From NCBI GenBank assembly GCA_046263195.1, contig JBHELG010000152.1, positions 1 to 7,496 on the forward strand: a DNA stretch of 7,496 nucleotides. Direction: 5' to 3'. Position 1 is the first letter of the stretch. Each line of letters begins with the position of its first letter. The translations under genes and the position numbers were made by a program. Shown here piece by piece: positions 4,958 through 7,496 of this stretch. This DNA is from JBHELG01 sp046263195 (lineage in GTDB: Bacteria; Actinomycetota; Nitriliruptoria; Nitriliruptorales; JAHWKO01). The notes beneath the pieces were generated by a model, which saw only the letters and a program-made list of their open reading frames with translations, made no database searches and was not told the origin of the DNA.

Positions 4958-7496
4958 ATGGTGGAAGAATCGCTGGTAGGCAGAGACCAGGCTGAGGGTG
5001 AAGGCCGACAAGCTCGCATCGATCGTCTCTTCGCTGAAGCGGTCGAAAGGCAGATGGTCGAGCAGCGATCGTTCAACCGCGTCATCGAGGAGGTCGGCGA
5101 ACGGCTCGCCTCTCTTGAGTCTGGAATGCACTCCTTGTCGGAGACGACGGCGAGCCAGGGACGGGCACTACGTGCCGAGCTGCAGGACGGCTTGACCAAC
5201 GTCGCGAACCTCGATGGCGGAGTCGGCAGCAGGCTGGAGGAACTGGCGGGCCGACTCGAGCAGCGCCTCGAGACGCTGGGCCAGCGGCTGGGTGCCCTCG
5301 AGATGCGGGTGGGCTCTCAGGAAGAGGCCGTCGATCAGGCAACGTCCGAGATCTTCGGGCGGATGGCCGCCGGGTTCGAGACGGCCGAGCAGCGTCGCGC
5401 CCATGGCGCGGCCGAAATCGCTCAAGCCCTCCAATCGGCGGTCTCCGAACGCATCCAAGCGGTGGAGGCCCGCCTGGATGAGCGCTTCGCAGGTTTGGGC
5501 TATGGGATCGACGAGCGGCTGGCCGAAGTTGTCAGCGTGCTGGTGGAAGGAGTCGGCGAGCAGGTCGACGGCGCTCGTGCGGCTATCGACGAGTCTCGGT
5601 ATGCGCTGGCCGGCGAGATCGTCAACCTTTCGTCCCGACTCCGCGAAGCGGTCGTCACAGTCGGGGAGAGTGCCGCGCGCGACGCGGCCGAGAGCCGGGA
5701 CGCGGCTACCGCGGTCGCAGACAACCTCCTTGAGTTCTCGTCCCGGCTCGCAAAGATCGAGGAGCATTTCCCGACCGTCTTGCAGGCCCCGGAACGAACC
5801 GCTGCGGTCACGATAGAGGCGTTCAAGCCGTTCCTCGCGGACTTCCGCTCGGAGCTCGTCCACGAGCAGCGCGAGGAGCTCACGGCTTCTCTGGGTCAGG
5901 TCAGAGCGCTTGCCTCCGGCGTGGCCGAGGAGATCGAGGAGCTGCAGATTCTCGCCGCTGCCCTCCGGCAGGCCCAGACCGAAGACGAGGAGCGGCTCGT
6001 CGCGCTTCGCGACGACCTGCTGTCACGGGCCGAGGGGCTCCTCACCAGCGGCCTCGGCGACATTCGCAACACGGTCGACAGGTGGGTGGGGAGCGCCGAG
6101 GAGGAGGGGCGGGAGCTGCGCTCCATGGTCGAGGAGCGACTCGACGCTGCTCTGACGAGGCTCCAAGAGCGTGTTGGCCACATGATCGGGACGGTCGAGG
6201 AGCGCCTGCCGGAGGTGTTGAGCGGCCACCGGGAGGAGCTGCTGGGCACGCTCGGTCAGTTCGAAGCCAGAGTGGCGGAGCGCCTCGGCGGCGTCGAGGA
6301 AGGAGGGCGCGAGCTCTTGGCGTCCATCGACGAGCGGCTGCGCGAGTCCGAGCGTGAGGGGCGAACACTCCGGGCAGCGATCGAAGAGCGGCTGCAGAAG
6401 GCCGAGGACGAGGGCAAGGCTCTGCGGTCAGCCATGGAGGAGCGTCTGGAGGACGCCGTCGCGACCATGCGACAGCGTCTCGAGGAGATGGTCGCAACAG
6501 TCGACGAACGCGTTCCCGAGGTGTTGAGCGGCCACCGCGAGGACCTGCAACGCACGCTCGAGAAGCTCGATGCGACGGTTGCGGAACGGCTTCGAGCCTC
6601 GGAGGAGGAGGGCCGCGCGCTCCTGCAAGCTCTCGATGAGCGGCTCGGCAGAAGCGAACAGGAGGGCCGCGCCTTGCGGGCAGCGGTTGACGAGCGGTTG
6701 GAGCAGGCGGTCTCAACCCTCGAGGACCGGCTCGTACAGGTGGGAGTGGCTCTCGATGAGCGACTGCCTGAACTGCTCGCCGCCCACGAGCATCAGGCGG
6801 CCACGAATCTCAAGACCGCCCTCGAAGTGGCGAGTGAGCGGCTCGACGCCGCCGATGATGCCTTCAGGACGGCGCTCGGCACGCTCGACGACCTAGCCCC
6901 TGACCTCGACGACCGCATCGCCCGTGCGCTCGAGCGAGCGGTCGAGACGGCCCGGCGCGAAGCCCGCTCCTCCCTTGGGGAACTTCACGCCGCCGCGGCC
7001 CGACTGGCGGACATGCAGGCTACATTCGCTGGGCTCGAGCGATCCCTTGCGGACTACCTGACGGCCTTCGACGCGCGGCTCGAGCGGGAACGGGCTCGCA
7101 TCCTCTCCAAGCTCGGAGAGGAACTGGCCGAAGGGCTGTCCCGGCGTGAACGCAGGCGGCTGGTCGACCGGCTCAGAGGCCATCAGGAGCCGGGCGACCT
7201 GCGTCCCCAGCGGCCGGAAGACGTCGACGCAATCCCCCCCAGTGGCCCATGGAGGGTCGGTGCCCGGGAGATGACGACCGGGCGGGAAGTCGCCTCGCAG
7301 GGACCCGGGACGGCGGCGAAGCCGCCGGGCGGGTGGGAGGTATCCGGGACGGCGGCGAAGCCGCCGGGCGGGTGGGAGGTATCCGGGACGGCGGCGAAGC
7401 CGCCGGGCGGGTTGGAGGTATCCGGGACGGCGGCGAAGCCGCCGGGCGGGTGGGAGGTATCCGGGACGGCGGCGAAGCCGCCGGGCGGGTTGGAGG
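4958..7496 (+). CDS. Giant repeat-rich coiled-coil protein (3' end outside the window)
   Basis: The frame from ATG 4958 stays open for 846 codons to the window edge, with high third-position GC. The protein is dominated by Glu, Arg, Ala, Leu, Asp and Val and has no cysteine, no signal peptide and no membrane segment. It should form long amphipathic helices over about residues 10-745, with a probable break at 270-292 (HFP, then APE and KPF). Residues 352-629 contain a modular repeat of 26-, 18- and 22-residue blocks marked by PEVLSGHRE and EGRxLRAAxxERL. A basic helix end (RRERRRLVDRLRG, about 729-741) leads to a loose linker and then 13-residue GTAAKPPGGWEVS units from 784. I recognise no named family. 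Long actinobacterial coiled-coil proteins such as Scy or FilP are the nearest analogy in style, not shown homology. A membrane-surface amphipathic protein is another option. It is divergent from the ECF sigma operon and may be under its control. Confidence 0.85.
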   Translation, partial: MVEESLVGRDQAEGEGRQARIDRLFAEAVERQMVEQRSFNRVIEEVGERLASLESGMHSLSETTASQGRALRAELQDGLTNVANLDGGVGSRLEELAGRLEQRLETLGQRLGALEMRVGSQEEAVDQATSEIFGRMAAGFETAEQRRAHGAAEIAQALQSAVSERIQAVEARLDERFAGLGYGIDERLAEVVSVLVEGVGEQVDGARAAIDESRYALAGEIVNLSSRLREAVVTVGESAARDAAESRDAATAVADNLLEFSSRLAKIEEHFPTVLQAPERTAAVTIEAFKPFLADFRSELVHEQREELTASLGQVRALASGVAEEIEELQILAAALRQAQTEDEERLVALRDDLLSRAEGLLTSGLGDIRNTVDRWVGSAEEEGRELRSMVEERLDAALTRLQERVGHMIGTVEERLPEVLSGHREELLGTLGQFEARVAERLGGVEEGGRELLASIDERLRESEREGRTLRAAIEERLQKAEDEGKALRSAMEERLEDAVATMRQRLEEMVATVDERVPEVLSGHREDLQRTLEKLDATVAERLRASEEEGRALLQALDERLGRSEQEGRALRAAVDERLEQAVSTLEDRLVQVGVALDERLPELLAAHEHQAATNLKTALEVASERLDAADDAFRTALGTLDDLAPDLDDRIARALERAVETARREARSSLGELHAAAARLADMQATFAGLERSLADYLTAFDARLERERARILSKLGEELAEGLSRRERRRLVDRLRGHQEPGDLRPQRPEDVDAIPPSGPWRVGAREMTTGREVASQGPGTAAKPPGGWEVSGTAAKPPGGWEVSGTAAKPPGGLEVSGTAAKPPGGWEVSGTAAKPPGGLE
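6011..6844 (+). repeat. Nested modular protein repeat: 26 + n x 18 + 22 residues
   Basis: Four successive modules start at residues 352, 418, 520 and 604. Each opens with a 26-residue block; the clear copies are PEVLSGHREELLGTL, PEVLSGHREDLQRTL and PELLAAHEHQAATNL. Then come 18-residue blocks ending in ERL with an internal EGRxLRAA: one in module 1, three in module 2 (nt 6287-6448), two in module 3 (nt 6593-6700). A 22-residue block ending in ERL or ERV closes each. Module lengths are therefore 66, 102 and 84 residues. The fourth keeps only its 26-residue block. The first module is the most diverged at its start. Confidence 0.8.
7307..7496 (+). repeat. 39-bp perfect tandem repeat, 4.9 copies, cut by window end
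   Basis: Units start at 7307, 7346, 7385, 7424 and 7463, the last truncated after 34 nt. The only difference among copies is one base: units 1, 2 and 4 have TGG (Trp), units 3 and 5 have TTG (Leu). In the frame of the coiled-coil gene each unit encodes GTAAKPPGG(W/L)EVS. Each unit also contains the perfect hairpin CGGCGGC-GAA-GCCGCCG, seven base pairs closing a GAA triloop. Since 39 is a multiple of 3 and no stop occurs in any phase, the array is open in all six frames, so openness alone does not prove it is translated. Continuity with the upstream gene is the evidence for that. Confidence 0.95.

Noticed and set aside
5168..6716. Minus-strand open frames opposite the coiled-coil gene (for example 5168-5863 and 6042-6716)
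   Set aside because: The plus frame is continuous for over 2.5 kb with a ribosome binding site and internal protein repeats. The minus frames are fragmentary and compositionally odd (Arg/Ser/Pro-rich).
7307..7496. CRISPR-like array
   Set aside because: Units are directly adjacent and identical, with no spacers of unrelated sequence, so this is a tandem repeat.

Overview
The window is strongly GC-rich, with GTG starts, GGTGA-type ribosome binding sites and G/C at most third codon positions. The best taxonomic clues are a fused two-domain FO synthase (FbiC: CofG and CofH halves in one frame), which is the actinobacterial form, and an ECF sigma factor next to a DUF5667 membrane protein, also typical of Actinobacteria. 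I infer an actinobacterium, possibly a less-studied lineage known from environmental or metagenomic sequence. I cannot name a genus.

Layout. Positions 1-123 hold the 3' end of an unrecognised plus-strand gene. A 228-bp gap (124-351) carries candidate control signals. Positions 352-2937 are fbiC, in one continuous frame except for an in-frame TAA at codon 146, which splits it into 352-789 and 871-2937. A short hairpin lies in the gap where fbiC converges with a minus-strand operon. That operon is an ECF sigma factor (4758-4165) followed by a one-pass membrane protein with a DUF5667 domain and a long proline-rich tail (4101-2998). A 199-bp divergent region (4759-4957) separates it from a very long plus-strand gene that starts at 4958 and is still open at the window end. 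This gene encodes at least 846 residues of cysteine-free, highly charged coiled coil. It contains a nested modular repeat (26 + n x 18 + 22 residues) and then enters a perfect 39-bp tandem repeat encoding GTAAKPP-rich units.

How the genes may work together. The sigma factor and the DUF5667 protein look like an envelope-sensing pair. In the divergent region, two GTGAAC motifs face outward, each followed 17 nt later by a CG-containing -10-like element. One points at the sigma gene and the other at the coiled-coil gene. A third GTGAAC with similar spacing lies upstream of fbiC. This suggests, as inference only, that the sigma factor drives itself, the coiled-coil gene and perhaps fbiC. The most novel item is the giant repeat-built coiled-coil protein, a candidate structural or cytoskeletal-like protein under possible ECF control. 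The point most in need of checking is the nonsense codon in fbiC, which would abolish coenzyme F420 synthesis if real.
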